The notes: generated from the letters alone by a model not told the origin. A stretch of 61,462 bases of DNA from an uncultured Eubacteriales bacterium (GCA_934446095.1 CAKSDR010000003.1:1-61462); one strand, 5' to 3'. Numbered from the stretch's first letter, positions 17,056-25,837 are shown. Numbers and translations: made by a program.

Positions 17056-17088
17056 AAAAAGGCGCAGATATTTATATCTGTGCCTTTT
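17056..17088 (-). terminator. Intrinsic terminator of the spoIIA operon
   Basis: Minus strand AAAAGGCACAGATAT / ATATCTGCGCCTTTTT; the stem begins at the sigma-F stop codon and ends in a U run. Confidence 0.85.
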
Positions 17089-17803
17089 ATACTGCCATTT
17101 CAGAGCGCAGTTTTTCAATTATTTTCTTCTCTTTTCTCGACACTTTTACCTGCGTCATACCGAGCCTTTTTGCGCTTTCGCTTTGCGTCATTCCTTTAAA
17201 ATACCTAAGATATATCAAGGTTTGCTCGTCGCATGAAAGTTTTACAAGCGCCTCTTTAAGGGCGATTTTTTCTGTTATTTCGCTGCTCGGATCGGTTCCT
17301 ATAAATTCTTCCATTGTCGTCTTTTCATCGTCATTTATTTTTTCCTGCAGAGATACTGCGGGTGCCGACGCTTCCAGCGCCGTAAGAATATCTTCTCTTG
17401 AAAGCCCGGTTATTTTTTCAAGTTCCGAAACCGTAGGTTCGCGGTTATTTTTGCATGCGAATTCTTCTGTGGCCCTGAAAATGATATATCCTCTTTTTTT
17501 AATATCACGGCTTACTTTTATAATGCCGTCATCGCGCAGAAACCGTTTTATTTCTCCGGTTATCATGTGGACGGCATAGGTTGAAAAAACAGTGCCGAAG
17601 GAACTGTCATATCCGTATGCCGCTTTCATCATTCCGAGCGAACCTATCTGAACCAGGTCTTCAAAATCCTGTCCGCGCCCGATAAAGCGTTTTGCAATGC
17701 TTTTTACAAGACCGAGATTGTTTGATATGAGTTTTTCAAGTGCATCCTTATCGCCGCTTTTTGCCTTTTGCGCTAAAATTTCATTGGTATTTGTGTTGTC
17801 CAT
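17087..17803 (-). CDS. sigF: RNA polymerase sporulation sigma factor, sigma-F
   Basis: 238-residue forespore sigma factor. Region 2: LISNNLGLVKSIAKRF, DFEDLVQIGSLGMMKAAYGYD and FSTYAVHMITGEIKRFLRDDGIIKVSR; region 3: NREPTVSELEKITGLS; region 4: YLRYFKGMTQSESAKRLGMTQVKVSRKEKKI. The GIIKVSR and QVKVSR forms are typical of SigF/SigG. Being third in an operon after SpoIIAA and SpoIIAB identifies it as sigma-F and not sigma-G or sigma-E. Its activity would be held by SpoIIAB until SpoIIAA is dephosphorylated after septation. Confidence 0.96.
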   Translation of the reverse strand: MDNTNTNEILAQKAKSGDKDALEKLISNNLGLVKSIAKRFIGRGQDFEDLVQIGSLGMMKAAYGYDSSFGTVFSTYAVHMITGEIKRFLRDDGIIKVSRDIKKRGYIIFRATEEFACKNNREPTVSELEKITGLSREDILTALEASAPAVSLQEKINDDEKTTMEEFIGTDPSSEITEKIALKEALVKLSCDEQTLIYLRYFKGMTQSESAKRLGMTQVKVSRKEKKIIEKLRSEMAV

Positions 17804-17867
17804 GTGTATGTGCTCATCCTTTCCGGGGACACAAAAAGTCAGATGGCCGATTTTGCGGTAAGGAATG

Positions 17868-18320
17868 TCATTTATTTACGGAAATCTTTTTTATCATGGT
17901 AACTTTTGTGCCGGATCCGGGTTTTGACTTTACAATAAGTTTATCAGTGAAACTTTCCATGATAGAAAATCCCATACCGCTTCTTTCAGAGGCAGCGTCT
18001 GTCGTAAAAAGCGGCTGCATTGCTTTTTGTATGTCGGGAATGCCGCAGCCGGTATCTCTTACGGAGATGGTAAATAAGCCGTCGGCAGAATATTCTGATT
18101 CTATGTAAATTTTTTTCTTTCGGATATCATGCTCGTTTTTATACGCATGAACAATGCAGTTTGTAACGGCTTCCGACACTGCCGTTTTTATATCGGCAAG
18201 TTCCTCGACCGTGGGATCAAGCTGCGACGCGAAAGAGGCCGAAATTATTCTGGAAAACGATTCGTTTACCGATGCTGCAAACAAAGTTGCCTTAAAATAA
18301 TTAATACTTGTTTTTTTCAT
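17868..18320 (-). CDS. spoIIAB: Anti-sigma F factor (serine kinase)
   Basis: 150-residue GHKL kinase that binds and inhibits sigma-F and phosphorylates SpoIIAA. ATP-lid motifs are present: N-box DIKTAVSEAVTNCIVHAYKN (about 44-63), G1-box VRDTGCGIPDIQKAM, and G2-box ASERSGMGFSIMESF. The start overlaps the SpoIIAA stop by four bases (ATGA type), as in other spoIIA operons, so stoichiometric translation is likely. The end is 64 bp before sigF. Confidence 0.96.
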   Translation of the reverse strand: MKKTSINYFKATLFAASVNESFSRIISASFASQLDPTVEELADIKTAVSEAVTNCIVHAYKNEHDIRKKKIYIESEYSADGLFTISVRDTGCGIPDIQKAMQPLFTTDAASERSGMGFSIMESFTDKLIVKSKPGSGTKVTMIKKISVNK

Positions 18321-18643
18321 GATTTTTCTCCTTGCGAACTGACGATTTTAATAAGCTTGTCCACGCCGCACATTTTAAGCATGCAAAGTATGCGGTCCGA
18401 CGGGTTTACAATAATCATATTTCCCTTTATGTCTTTCATTTTACGGAATCTGCCCAAAACAAGACCAAGACCGGAACTGTCCATAAAATCTATATCCGAA
18501 AGATCCGCAACAAGACAATGCGGACGGTTTTTAAGTATCATTTCGTCAATTTTCTGACGAATGTCTGTTGCCGAATGATGGTCGATTTCTCCGTCAAGTT
18601 TTACAAACAGATTTGAGTTTTCGCAATATGCCTGTATTTCCAT
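18317..18643 (-). CDS. spoIIAA: Anti-sigma F factor antagonist
   Basis: 108-residue STAS protein. The phosphorylation loop is visible as DIDFMDSSGLGLVLGR (about 57-72) with the conserved Ser; GEIDHHSA and RPHCLVADL fit the STAS beta core. Dephosphorylated by SpoIIE in the forespore, it releases sigma-F from SpoIIAB. First gene of the operon with AAAGGA ribosome site. Only about 34 bp separate it from a terminator-like hairpin upstream. Confidence 0.95.
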   Translation of the reverse strand: MEIQAYCENSNLFVKLDGEIDHHSATDIRQKIDEMILKNRPHCLVADLSDIDFMDSSGLGLVLGRFRKMKDIKGNMIIVNPSDRILCMLKMCGVDKLIKIVSSQGEKS

Positions 18644-18676
18644 AAGTATTCCTTTTCTCCGCCGGAAGGTATTTTG

Positions 18677-18706
18677 TAAAAAACGGTCCGGCCGGCGGAC
18701 AACCGT
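18677..18706 (-). terminator. GC-rich terminator-like hairpin before spoIIAA
   Basis: On the minus strand ACGG(TTG)TCCG, loop CCGGC, CGGACCGT followed by TTTTTT. It would end transcripts from the germination genes, but leaves too little room for a separate spoIIA promoter after it. Confidence 0.65.
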
Positions 18707-18806
18707 TTGAATTTATTGTATTTCCATATAAATAATACTATTAACAAAGTGCAAAACAGGTCGTAATATGGTGAAGTGCAAAAAAATGTAAAAATTGCGG
18801 TAAACT

Positions 18807-19739
18807 TTATTTTACAAAATTTCCGCAAAGAGCGAAAAATTCTGTAAGAACCGCAAGGATTGCAAAACATAACGGAAAAATGATTTTTTTTGAGATTTTT
18901 CTGCTTTGGGTAAGAAAGGTTAAACTCTTATATAAACAGCACGAATAAACAGACATTTTAATAAAATACGCAAGTGTGTTTGATACCGAAAAAAGTTCTC
19001 TTGCGTTGAAAAATGTCATAAGTGAATACGCGGTTTTGTCAGGATATATTATTTCCACAATCCCGTTTTGACCGAAAAGAAATAGGTACTTTGCCTGCTC
19101 GGCGTAAAGAAATGCCGCAAGAGTTAGTGCCGACATGAAAAACAATTTGAAATCCATAGTGCCTTTTTGACAGCCGATATTGTCATAAAAATACAGGCAC
19201 AGAAAAATATCCGGCAGAATGTATAAGACATATTTGAAAAACATGGGATCAAATTTTTCTTGTGGAATGATTTCGCAGACCTGCGGAAACTTTACATATA
19301 TAAGAGAGAGGGCGCAGATGCCCGTGCATAAAATTATAATGGGAGAAATTATAATACTTGAGTAAACTATGCTTTTCGGATTTCTGAGTGCATAAAAACA
19401 AATCAGAAGAATAATAAGTATGCCAAAAAATACGAAACTTTTGCCCGAATAAATATTTGCGCTTCCGCTTAATTTTTTAAAAAATATTTTTGTGTAAAAT
19501 ATTGCCGACGCGGCGGATAAAAGGAGAGCCGTTCCTGACGCTGCGCGCGGAAAATTTTTGAAAAAAGAAAAATAAATAATGTAAATGGCGCAGGAAAGAG
19601 CAAGAATCAAAACTGTCCCCGAGGTGAATTCAAGAAGTATATTTCTGCTTTTTAAAAACGGATTATACAAGATGTATGATGAGAAAAGAAATATAAAAAT
19701 AAATATAAATTTTTCGATTTTTTTTCCTTCAGTATTCAT
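18807..19739 (-). CDS. Polytopic membrane protein, probable GerAB-like germinant receptor subunit
   Basis: 310 residues with about nine to ten hydrophobic helices (for example FIFIFIFLFSSYILY, FFGILIILLICFYAL, SIIISPIIILCTGICALSLIYV). GerAB proteins are amino-acid-permease-like subunits of the germinant receptor in the spore inner membrane. Sequence alone is not enough for me to recognise it, but its position after a GerAA gene and a GerAC-like lipoprotein, in the same direction with 19 bp spacing, supports the call. It is somewhat shorter than the usual ~360 residues. Confidence 0.6.
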   Translation of the reverse strand: MNTEGKKIEKFIFIFIFLFSSYILYNPFLKSRNILLEFTSGTVLILALSCAIYIIYFSFFKNFPRAASGTALLLSAASAIFYTKIFFKKLSGSANIYSGKSFVFFGILIILLICFYALRNPKSIVYSSIIISPIIILCTGICALSLIYVKFPQVCEIIPQEKFDPMFFKYVLYILPDIFLCLYFYDNIGCQKGTMDFKLFFMSALTLAAFLYAEQAKYLFLFGQNGIVEIIYPDKTAYSLMTFFNARELFSVSNTLAYFIKMSVYSCCLYKSLTFLTQSRKISKKIIFPLCFAILAVLTEFFALCGNFVK

Positions 19740-19758
19740 TATTTACCCCTGTTTTATT

Positions 19759-20247
19759 TTACTGACATGAAGATATTGAGCGAAATAGTTGAGGAAGTGT
19801 CTTTGTCCGGCTGCCGGAACCGGAAAAGTTTTTGGATGATATATATTCATCTGCCGCTGAATCGGAAAATATTACGCCGCAGCATGTGTTGAATTTTTCA
19901 TGGTTCATGAAAAAACGCGCTATGTTATAAATGTCGCTTTCGGAAAGGCCGCTCCCAATAATTATATCTTTTAAGGTTACAAAAAAAGCGTCCTTGAAAG
20001 TGTTTTCTATGCTTAGCATAAGTTCTTCGAAACTGTTCGAGAAAAAATCATATTTATAAATTTTTTCGGACGAATTGTCATCTGATTTTTCGTATGACGT
20101 GAATACAACATCTGCGCAAAAAACTCCCGAAGTATCTTTATCAAATCCTATTGCAAGGCAACTTAAACTTTCTGTTTTTTCCGACGGGGAACATGAACTT
20201 AATATTATGGGTAAGAACAAAATTAAAAAAACACAGGCTTTTTTCAC
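19759..20247 (-). CDS. Short GerAC-like lipoprotein of the germinant receptor
   Basis: 162-residue predicted lipoprotein with signal helix and lipobox LSSC (Cys at about 19). The following LSCLAIGFDKDTSGVFCADVVFTSYEK fits the N-terminal domain of GerAC proteins, as does FKDAFFVTLKDIIIGSGLSESDI. Normal GerAC is about 370 residues with three domains; this one stops after the first domain. The frame closes cleanly 20 bp before the next gene, and I see no continuation of GerAC in other frames, so it appears to be a genuine short form and not a fresh truncation. Seven bases separate it from the GerAA gene. Confidence 0.7.
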   Translation of the reverse strand: MKKACVFLILFLPIILSSCSPSEKTESLSCLAIGFDKDTSGVFCADVVFTSYEKSDDNSSEKIYKYDFFSNSFEELMLSIENTFKDAFFVTLKDIIIGSGLSESDIYNIARFFMNHEKFNTCCGVIFSDSAADEYISSKNFSGSGSRTKTLPQLFRSISSCQ

Positions 20248-20253
20248 TTAAAG

Positions 20254-21684
20254 TCACTCCGTATCTATTTCATTTTCAGAATGTTTGAGGGCTTTTTTCG
20301 GCAGCATTATCAGAGTATCGGAGATGCCGCCGGGAATCATAGGCGTTATCGGAAGCAGATACGGACGTCCGAGAGAAGTTTTGCCGGCAAGTGCGCATAT
20401 AATAAAAGTAAGACATACTATAACTCCGAATATGCCAAAAAGACGCGCAAAAACGAGAATTATTATTCTTATAAGCGGAACGGAATTCATAAAAGGGGGA
20501 TTGATAAAACTGCATGTTGCCGAAAGGGCGGCGATAATTATAACCGGTGCGCTTGCAATTCCCGCTTCGATCGCCGCGTCGCCTATAATAATGCTTGCCA
20601 CAATGCTTACCGCATCCCCCACGACTTTGGGCATTCTTATACCGACTTCCCTTATTATTTCAAACATAAGCAAAACACCGAGAAGTTCAGTCGCAAGGGA
20701 AAACGGAATGTTTTCCCTTGAAGCGGCAATTGTCATATAAAGTTTATATGGTATTGCCGATGTATGGTGTTCAATTAAAGCAAGATATATTCCGGGAAGA
20801 AAAAGCGAAAAAAACATTGCGGTAAATCTTATTATTCTTGAAAATGTCGCAAAATACGGGGATTTAAGATAATCCTCCGCAGACTGCAGGCTTTCTATGA
20901 AAAAGTAGGGGATTGTTATTACTGCGGGACTTCCGTCGCAGAATATTGCAATTCTTCCTCCTAGGATTTTTGCAGCCACTTTGTCGGGCTTTTCGGACGT
21001 TCCGGCTTCCGGAAATACCGGATATTTTTTGTCATATAAATATGGCTCTATATATCCGGAATCAAGACACGACGAAAGCGACATTTGCAAAAGACGTGAC
21101 TTTACTTTTGCGATACTTTCTTCTTTTGCAATACCTTCCAAATAGACTATAAAAACTTCAGTGCCGGTGTTTTGACCGCAAACTGTCTTTTCAACGCATA
21201 ACGACGGATTTTTGATTTTTTTTCTTATAAGAGCAATATTTGTTTCCGCACTTTCCACGAATCCCTCGCGCGGACCCCTTACAACAATATCCGTATTCGG
21301 TTCGGAAACGCTTCTGCCGTTGTTGCTTTTCGCTTCTGTCCCGAATGCGTATACTGCGTTTTCTATATAACAGATAATTGCTGCGTTTCCGTCAAGAACC
21401 GAACGAACAAGGTCGTCCTTTGTGTAAAGTTCGGAAAATTTGACCGGGAAAAGCAGCGACAAAAACTGATTTTGGTTTTCGACGGGTTCTTTGTTTTCGG
21501 AAAGCGGCCGTATTAATTCCTCGGCGATATATTTTTTGTCGCAGTAGTTGGAGAACGAATATATAAATACCGGAAGATTTGAACTTTTTATATATCTTTT
21601 CGATAAGTCGCAGCTTTTTTTAAAGGTGTTGTCCAAAAACTCGCAGACCTCGTTAATATTTTGAATTTCAAACAAGACATTCAC
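20254..21684 (-). CDS. Spore germination protein, GerAA/GerKA family
   Basis: 476-residue A-subunit of a germinant receptor. The N-terminal soluble domain (about 1-260) contains LVRSVLDGNAAIICYIENAV and VVRGPREGFVESAETNIALIRKKI, a hallmark of GerA proteins. The C-terminal part has several membrane helices, including PGIYLALIEHHTSAIPYKLY, ELLGVLLMFEIIREVGIRMPK, GDAVSIVASIIIGDAAIEAGI and SVPLIRIIILVFARLFGIFG. First gene of the ger operon. The 476-residue length is normal. Confidence 0.95.
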   Translation of the reverse strand: MNVLFEIQNINEVCEFLDNTFKKSCDLSKRYIKSSNLPVFIYSFSNYCDKKYIAEELIRPLSENKEPVENQNQFLSLLFPVKFSELYTKDDLVRSVLDGNAAIICYIENAVYAFGTEAKSNNGRSVSEPNTDIVVRGPREGFVESAETNIALIRKKIKNPSLCVEKTVCGQNTGTEVFIVYLEGIAKEESIAKVKSRLLQMSLSSCLDSGYIEPYLYDKKYPVFPEAGTSEKPDKVAAKILGGRIAIFCDGSPAVITIPYFFIESLQSAEDYLKSPYFATFSRIIRFTAMFFSLFLPGIYLALIEHHTSAIPYKLYMTIAASRENIPFSLATELLGVLLMFEIIREVGIRMPKVVGDAVSIVASIIIGDAAIEAGIASAPVIIIAALSATCSFINPPFMNSVPLIRIIILVFARLFGIFGVIVCLTFIICALAGKTSLGRPYLLPITPMIPGGISDTLIMLPKKALKHSENEIDTE

Positions 21685-21779
21685 CGCCTTTTTAAATATT
21701 TTTTCCTGTGTTGTAAAATTTATTCAAAATAACGCATAGAATGTATAATGAATATTTGATTTTTCGGAGGCGGTATACG

Positions 21780-22448
21780 TTGAAAATTTTTTCGGAAGAA
21801 AAAAAGGATATTATAAAATATAAGGATGCGGAAATGCTGGCGGTGGATTTTAAGGTTCCGAGATTTGAAGGCGAAAAAGAGAAAGTTTGCAAAAATCTTA
21901 ACAATTATTACGAAGCATGCATGCAGAATTTCTATAATTTCTGCAGTAAAAATTACGTAAAAAAACTTGACAGAGAGGGTTTTGCGGCAGAAAAAAACTG
22001 CCCCAGAAAACAAAAGGCAGTTTTGACTTATTATATTCCGTACAGTTCGGAAAATGTGTTGTCGGTAATTGCCGACGCGGGCATATATGATGGAAAAAGC
22101 AAAAAAATATATCGTCTGATACGAAATTTTGACCTTTCCGACGGGTACTTTCTGCAGACAAAAAAAGTTGTTGATACAAGTTTTGCCTCAAGAAAATTCT
22201 TTATGGAAAAAATACTTGATAAAATTGAACTTAACGAAAACGGATTTTATTACTTCGAAAATGCAAAATATTTTGCAAAAAGGAAATTTAACATAAATAA
22301 TTTTTATTTTTCGTCTAACGGAATTGCGTTTTTTTATGAAAAAAACATACTGTTTAACAGCGACGGCATATATCCTTCCTATGTTGTAAATTTCAAGGAG
22401 GCGTCAAAATTTCTTAACATGGATTTTTTGAAAACCAATACTTATTAA
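21780..22448 (+). CDS. DUF3298-like (RsiV C-terminal type) protein
   Basis: Soluble protein of about 222 residues. The C-terminal NNFYFSSNGIAFFYEKN...YVVNFKE resembles the end of DUF3298 domains found in RsiV and PdaC proteins (where it reads like FYLTDDGLVFYF), and the N-terminal AVDFKVPRF...NNYYEACMQNFYNF resembles the DUF4163 half. There is no signal peptide, unlike most relatives. I place the start at the TTG at 21780, nine bases after CGGAGG at 21765-21770; an ATG at 21741 in frame has no such site. It is divergent from the ger operon. Function unknown. Confidence 0.7.
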   Translation: MKIFSEEKKDIIKYKDAEMLAVDFKVPRFEGEKEKVCKNLNNYYEACMQNFYNFCSKNYVKKLDREGFAAEKNCPRKQKAVLTYYIPYSSENVLSVIADAGIYDGKSKKIYRLIRNFDLSDGYFLQTKKVVDTSFASRKFFMEKILDKIELNENGFYYFENAKYFAKRKFNINNFYFSSNGIAFFYEKNILFNSDGIYPSYVVNFKEASKFLNMDFLKTNTY

Positions 22449-22483
22449 TTCTTACATACTTGCATAAATGCTTGCGTAAATGT

Positions 22484-23557
22484 TTAGATGATCAGCAGTT
22501 CGTCTGTGCTTTCTGTAATGTCTTCGCATCCGGTCTTGTTTACAATTATCATATCTTCAATCCGCACGCCGAATTCGTTTTCGATATATATTCCGGGCTC
22601 GACGGTTATTACCATATTTTCGCAAAGAAGCGTTTCGCAGGTTGTGTTAAACGAAGGATTTTCATGAATTTCAATTCCGACGCTGTGACCGAGTCCATGA
22701 CCGAAACAGCCTTCAAATCCGCTTTTGTATATATAGTCACGTGCGGTTTTGTCTATGTCAAGGCATTTTTTTCCGGGGAGGATTTCGCTTATTGCGATTT
22801 TCTGAGCGCGCTTCACGGTATCATATACCATTTTTTGCTTTTCGCTGACAAACCCAAGTGCTACGGTTCTTGTCATGTCGGAACGGTATCCGTCGACGAC
22901 GGCGCCGAAATCGAAGGTTATAAAATCACCGTTCTGCAGTATCTTATCGGTAGGTGTTCCGTGCGGCAGTGAAGAATTTTTTCCGGATACGACGATAAAA
23001 TCGAACGAAACTCCCTCGGAGCCTTGTTTTCTCATAAAAAATTCAAGTTCAAGAGCAAGCGATTTTTCGCTTGCTTTATTGTTTATTTTGCCGAGAATGT
23101 AAGAAAAGGCTTCGTCGGTAAGTTTTTGAGCCTGTTTTATTTTGCTTATTTCTTCACTTGATTTTATGCTTCTGCACTCAAGAAGAAAGTTCTGCAAAAC
23201 GTCGTCGGTAGAAATTTTAATGTTCGGAAAAAGGTTCTGAAGTCTGAAAAACGCCGAAAGCGAGGTCTTATCAGGCTCAATATATAGATTTTTAATGTTT
23301 TCTTTATTTAAAATTTCAAGAACTGACTTTTTAAAATTCGAGCATAAAACAACATTGCATGCTGGCACGATTTTTTTTGCTTTCTCATAATAACGAAAAT
23401 CAATAAGGAAAAAAGAATCGCTTTTCGTTATCAGAACATTGCCGGCGGAAGAGTTAAAACCTGTCAGGTAAAATCTGTTTGCACCGTCGGAAACCAAAAA
23501 CGCGTCGTGCGCGCCCAATAAATTCTGAATTTTTGAAATTCTTGAGGACATATTCAT
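22484..23557 (-). CDS. Xaa-Pro peptidase, M24B family
   Basis: 357-residue proline-specific aminopeptidase. The N-terminal creatinase-like domain (LLGAHDAFLVSDGANRFYLTGFNSSAGNVLI) precedes the pita-bread catalytic domain. Dimetal ligands are in FDFGAVVDGYRSDMTRTV (two Asp), GHGLGHSVGIEIHENP (His), and VITVEPGIYIE plus VRIEDMI (Glu). Length and motifs match YqhT/PepP-type cytosolic enzymes that remove the residue before proline in short peptides. Start chosen at 23557 with GGAGAAAT upstream. Monocistronic as far as seen. Confidence 0.94.
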   Translation of the reverse strand: MNMSSRISKIQNLLGAHDAFLVSDGANRFYLTGFNSSAGNVLITKSDSFFLIDFRYYEKAKKIVPACNVVLCSNFKKSVLEILNKENIKNLYIEPDKTSLSAFFRLQNLFPNIKISTDDVLQNFLLECRSIKSSEEISKIKQAQKLTDEAFSYILGKINNKASEKSLALELEFFMRKQGSEGVSFDFIVVSGKNSSLPHGTPTDKILQNGDFITFDFGAVVDGYRSDMTRTVALGFVSEKQKMVYDTVKRAQKIAISEILPGKKCLDIDKTARDYIYKSGFEGCFGHGLGHSVGIEIHENPSFNTTCETLLCENMVITVEPGIYIENEFGVRIEDMIIVNKTGCEDITESTDELLII

Positions 23558-23639
23558 AATATTTCTCCGTTTTTTTGTTTTTATATATTATTATATTACA
23601 ATATTAAAATGTAAAATTCAATAAAACGCAAGCATTTTA

Positions 23640-23668
23640 TTGACATTATTTACCCTGTGGAGTAAAAT
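23640..23668 (+). promoter_or_regulatory. Sigma-A promoter of malic enzyme gene
   Basis: TTGACA (23640-23645), 17-bp spacer, TAAAAT (23663-23668), 30 bp before the start codon. Confidence 0.75.
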
Positions 23669-23698
23669 TGTATAAAAGACGTACATTAAGGAGAAAAA

Positions 23699-24880
23699 AT
23701 GGATATTAAAGAAGAAGCTTTAAAAAAGCACTACGAGTGGAAGGGAAAAATCGAGGTCACATCAAGAACAAGTATAAAGTCTAGCAAAGACCTGTCGCTT
23801 GCATATACTCCGGGAGTTGCCCAGCCGTGCCTTGAAATACAAAAAGATTACAACAAATCGTTTGAACTTACAAGACGCTCAAATATGGTTGCCGTTATCA
23901 CAAACGGAACGGCTGTTTTGGGACTTGGGAACATAGGCCCTGAGGCAGGAATGCCCGTCATGGAAGGAAAATGTGTTTTATTTAAGGAATTCGCAGGGGT
24001 AGACGCATTTCCCATATGCGTTAGAAGCAAAGACACCGACGAACTTGTAAGAACGATATATCTTATATCCGGTTCTTTCGGCGGAATCAACCTCGAGGAT
24101 ATAGCGGCGCCCGAGTGTTTTGAGATAGAAAGAAAACTCAAGGAAATATGCGACATTCCGGTGTTTCATGACGATCAGCACGGCACTGCTATAGTTGTGG
24201 GAGCTGCCGTTTTGAACGCTTTGAAGGTTGTAAACAAGGATATTTCCAAAATAAAAATTGTGATAAATGGTGCCGGAAGTGCGGGTATTGCAATAGCCGA
24301 GCATCTTTTGAGGCTCGGCGCTGAAAATCTTATAATGTGCGATAAGTTCGGAATTATATACGAAGGACAGGAAAACCTGAATTCCGCACATGAAAAAATA
24401 AGCAAAATCACAAACCGAGGCAGGCAGAAAGGAACGCTTTCCGACGCACTTTCGGGAGCAGATTTGTTTATCGGAGTATCGGCGCCTGGAATTGTTACCG
24501 AAAATATGATAAAATCTATGGCAAAAGATCCGATATGCTTTCCTATGGCAAATCCCGAACCCGAAATACTTCCCGAAAAAGCAAAGGCCGCAGGGGCAAG
24601 GATTGTCGGAACCGGCAGAAGCGATTTTCCGAACCAGATAAATAATGTACTTGCTTTTCCGGGGATTTTCAGGGGTGCGCTCGACGTTATGGCAAAGGAA
24701 ATTAACGAAGAAATGAAAATGGCGGCTTCTTATGCAATAGCAGAACTTGTAAGCAAAGACGAACTTTCCGAAGAATATATTTTGCCTCTCGCTTTCGACA
24801 AGAGAGTGGGAAAGGCTGTTGCAAAAGCCGTGTCGGAATCCGCAATAAAGACGGGTGTTGCAAGAAAATCCGGATTATGA
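23699..24880 (+). CDS. NAD(P)-dependent malic enzyme (oxaloacetate-decarboxylating)
   Basis: Oxidatively decarboxylates malate to pyruvate and CO2. 393 residues, the short bacterial form. Motifs: LSLAYTPGVAQPCLEI (about 30-45), VITNGTAVLGLGNIGPEAGMPVMEGK, the metal-binding PECFEIERKL and FHDDQHGTAIVV, the Rossmann motif INGAGSAGIAIAEHLL, and FPMANPEPEILPEKA. Preceded by a sigma-A promoter and GGAGAA ribosome site. The stop region overlaps by six bases with the stop of the convergent gene on the other strand. Confidence 0.96.
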   Translation: MDIKEEALKKHYEWKGKIEVTSRTSIKSSKDLSLAYTPGVAQPCLEIQKDYNKSFELTRRSNMVAVITNGTAVLGLGNIGPEAGMPVMEGKCVLFKEFAGVDAFPICVRSKDTDELVRTIYLISGSFGGINLEDIAAPECFEIERKLKEICDIPVFHDDQHGTAIVVGAAVLNALKVVNKDISKIKIVINGAGSAGIAIAEHLLRLGAENLIMCDKFGIIYEGQENLNSAHEKISKITNRGRQKGTLSDALSGADLFIGVSAPGIVTENMIKSMAKDPICFPMANPEPEILPEKAKAAGARIVGTGRSDFPNQINNVLAFPGIFRGALDVMAKEINEEMKMAASYAIAELVSKDELSEEYILPLAFDKRVGKAVAKAVSESAIKTGVARKSGL

Positions 24881-25525
24881 TTTACACATCGATAAAAAAT
24901 ACTTGAAAATTTTTGACGAATCGCTGTTCCGAAAGTCGTTTTTGAAAGACAGCATCATTCTTTCCGGATGCCATTGAACGGAAAATATCCTGCCGCTTTT
25001 GTGCTCTGAACCCTCAATTATATTTTCGCAGAACTGCGTGGGAATTATGTCGGCGCCCGTTTTGCCGATTGCCTGATGGTGGGAACTGTTCGTAATAAGG
25101 AAATTACCGTACAATTCTTTGAGGATTCCTCCGGTAATTTCCGTTTTGTGAATGTTGTCGGCTCCGTTTTTTGCCGCATGGTTTTTCTTGTCGGAAATAT
25201 CTTGTATAAGTGTCCCTCCCAAAAATACATTTATTATCTGATGCCCTCTGCAAATCCCGAAAATCGGTATATTTTCCTTGAAATATTTTCGGAACAATTC
25301 AAACTCGCATTCGTCGCGAAGTTTATCCGGAGGATTGGAACCGCAGTTTTTTTCGCCGAAAAACGACGGGTCTATATCGCCGCCGCCGGCAAGAATAAGA
25401 CCGTCGTAAAAGTTTTTTTCGTGCGGAAGGTATTTGCAAAATGGGATTCCACCGCAATTTAATATCGCATTGCTGTAGTGACTTTCCGCATTTTCGGATA
25501 TTGAAACAAGAATTTTCGGTTTCAT
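24875..25525 (-). CDS. Class I glutamine amidotransferase-like hydrolase, PuuD/peptidase C26 family
   Basis: 216 residues. Nucleophile elbow PIFGICRGHQIINVFLGG with Cys at about 93, LILAGGGDIDPSFFGE, SSHHQAIGK, and the His-Glu pair in VQWHPER near the C-terminus. This is the gamma-glutamyl hydrolase group (PuuD), which cleaves gamma-glutamyl amides such as gamma-glutamyl-GABA. The normal length is about 240, so this is slightly short at the N-terminus, but starts with the standard KPKILVSIS strand. Convergent with the malic enzyme gene. Confidence 0.9.
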   Translation of the reverse strand: MKPKILVSISENAESHYSNAILNCGGIPFCKYLPHEKNFYDGLILAGGGDIDPSFFGEKNCGSNPPDKLRDECEFELFRKYFKENIPIFGICRGHQIINVFLGGTLIQDISDKKNHAAKNGADNIHKTEITGGILKELYGNFLITNSSHHQAIGKTGADIIPTQFCENIIEGSEHKSGRIFSVQWHPERMMLSFKNDFRNSDSSKIFKYFLSMCKS

Positions 25526-25567
25526 TGTTTTACTCCCGTAAAAAATAAAAATTTTTATTAAATTCTA

Positions 25568-25596
25568 TTGACATAAATTAACTTTTATGATAAACT
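25568..25596 (+). promoter_or_regulatory. Promoter of tRNA genes
   Basis: TTGACA (25568-25573), 17-bp spacer, TAAACT (25591-25596), about 24 bp before the tRNA-Pro gene. Confidence 0.75.
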
Positions 25597-25620
25597 ATTT
25601 ACTGTTGCAGAGATGCAAAT

Positions 25621-25696
25621 CTGGGTGTGGCTCAGGTGGTAGAGCGCTACCTTGGGGTGGTAGAGGCCGCTGGTTCAAGTCCAGTCACTCAGACCA
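25621..25696 (+). tRNA. tRNA-Pro (anticodon GGG)
   Basis: 76-base cloverleaf with encoded CCA. Acceptor stem CTGGGTG pairs with CACTCAG; anticodon stem CTACC/GGTAG encloses loop TTGGGGT giving anticodon GGG; T arm CTGG-TTCAAGT-CCAG. Confidence 0.96.
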
Positions 25697-25700
25697 AAAT

Positions 25701-25741
25701 AACAGCCTCGGCGCACCGTTTGTGTGAAGAGGCTGTTTTAA
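25701..25741 (+). terminator. Hairpin after tRNA-Pro
   Basis: AACAGCCTC / GAGGCTGTT stem followed by TTTAATT. It lies between the two tRNA genes and could be a weak terminator or a processing structure. Confidence 0.6.
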
Positions 25742-25753
25742 TTAAGAATACAA

Positions 25754-25829
25754 GCTGGTATGGCTCAGTTGGTAGAGCAGCTGATTCGTAATCAGCAGGT
25801 CGCCGGTTCAAGTCCGGCTACCAGCTCCA
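25754..25829 (+). tRNA. tRNA-Thr (anticodon CGT)
   Basis: 76-base cloverleaf with encoded CCA. Acceptor stem GCTGGTA/TACCAGC; anticodon stem GCTGA/TCAGC with loop TTCGTAA, anticodon CGT; T arm CCGG-TTCAAGT-CCGG. Confidence 0.96.
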
Positions 25830-25837
25830 AATTCTTG

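Noticed and set aside
16938..17579. 213-codon plus-strand ORF
   Set aside because: Entirely antisense to sigF over most of its length; sequence is the shadow of that gene.
20281..20740. Two plus-strand ORFs of about 150 codons
   Set aside because: Antisense to the membrane part of the GerAA gene, no start signals.
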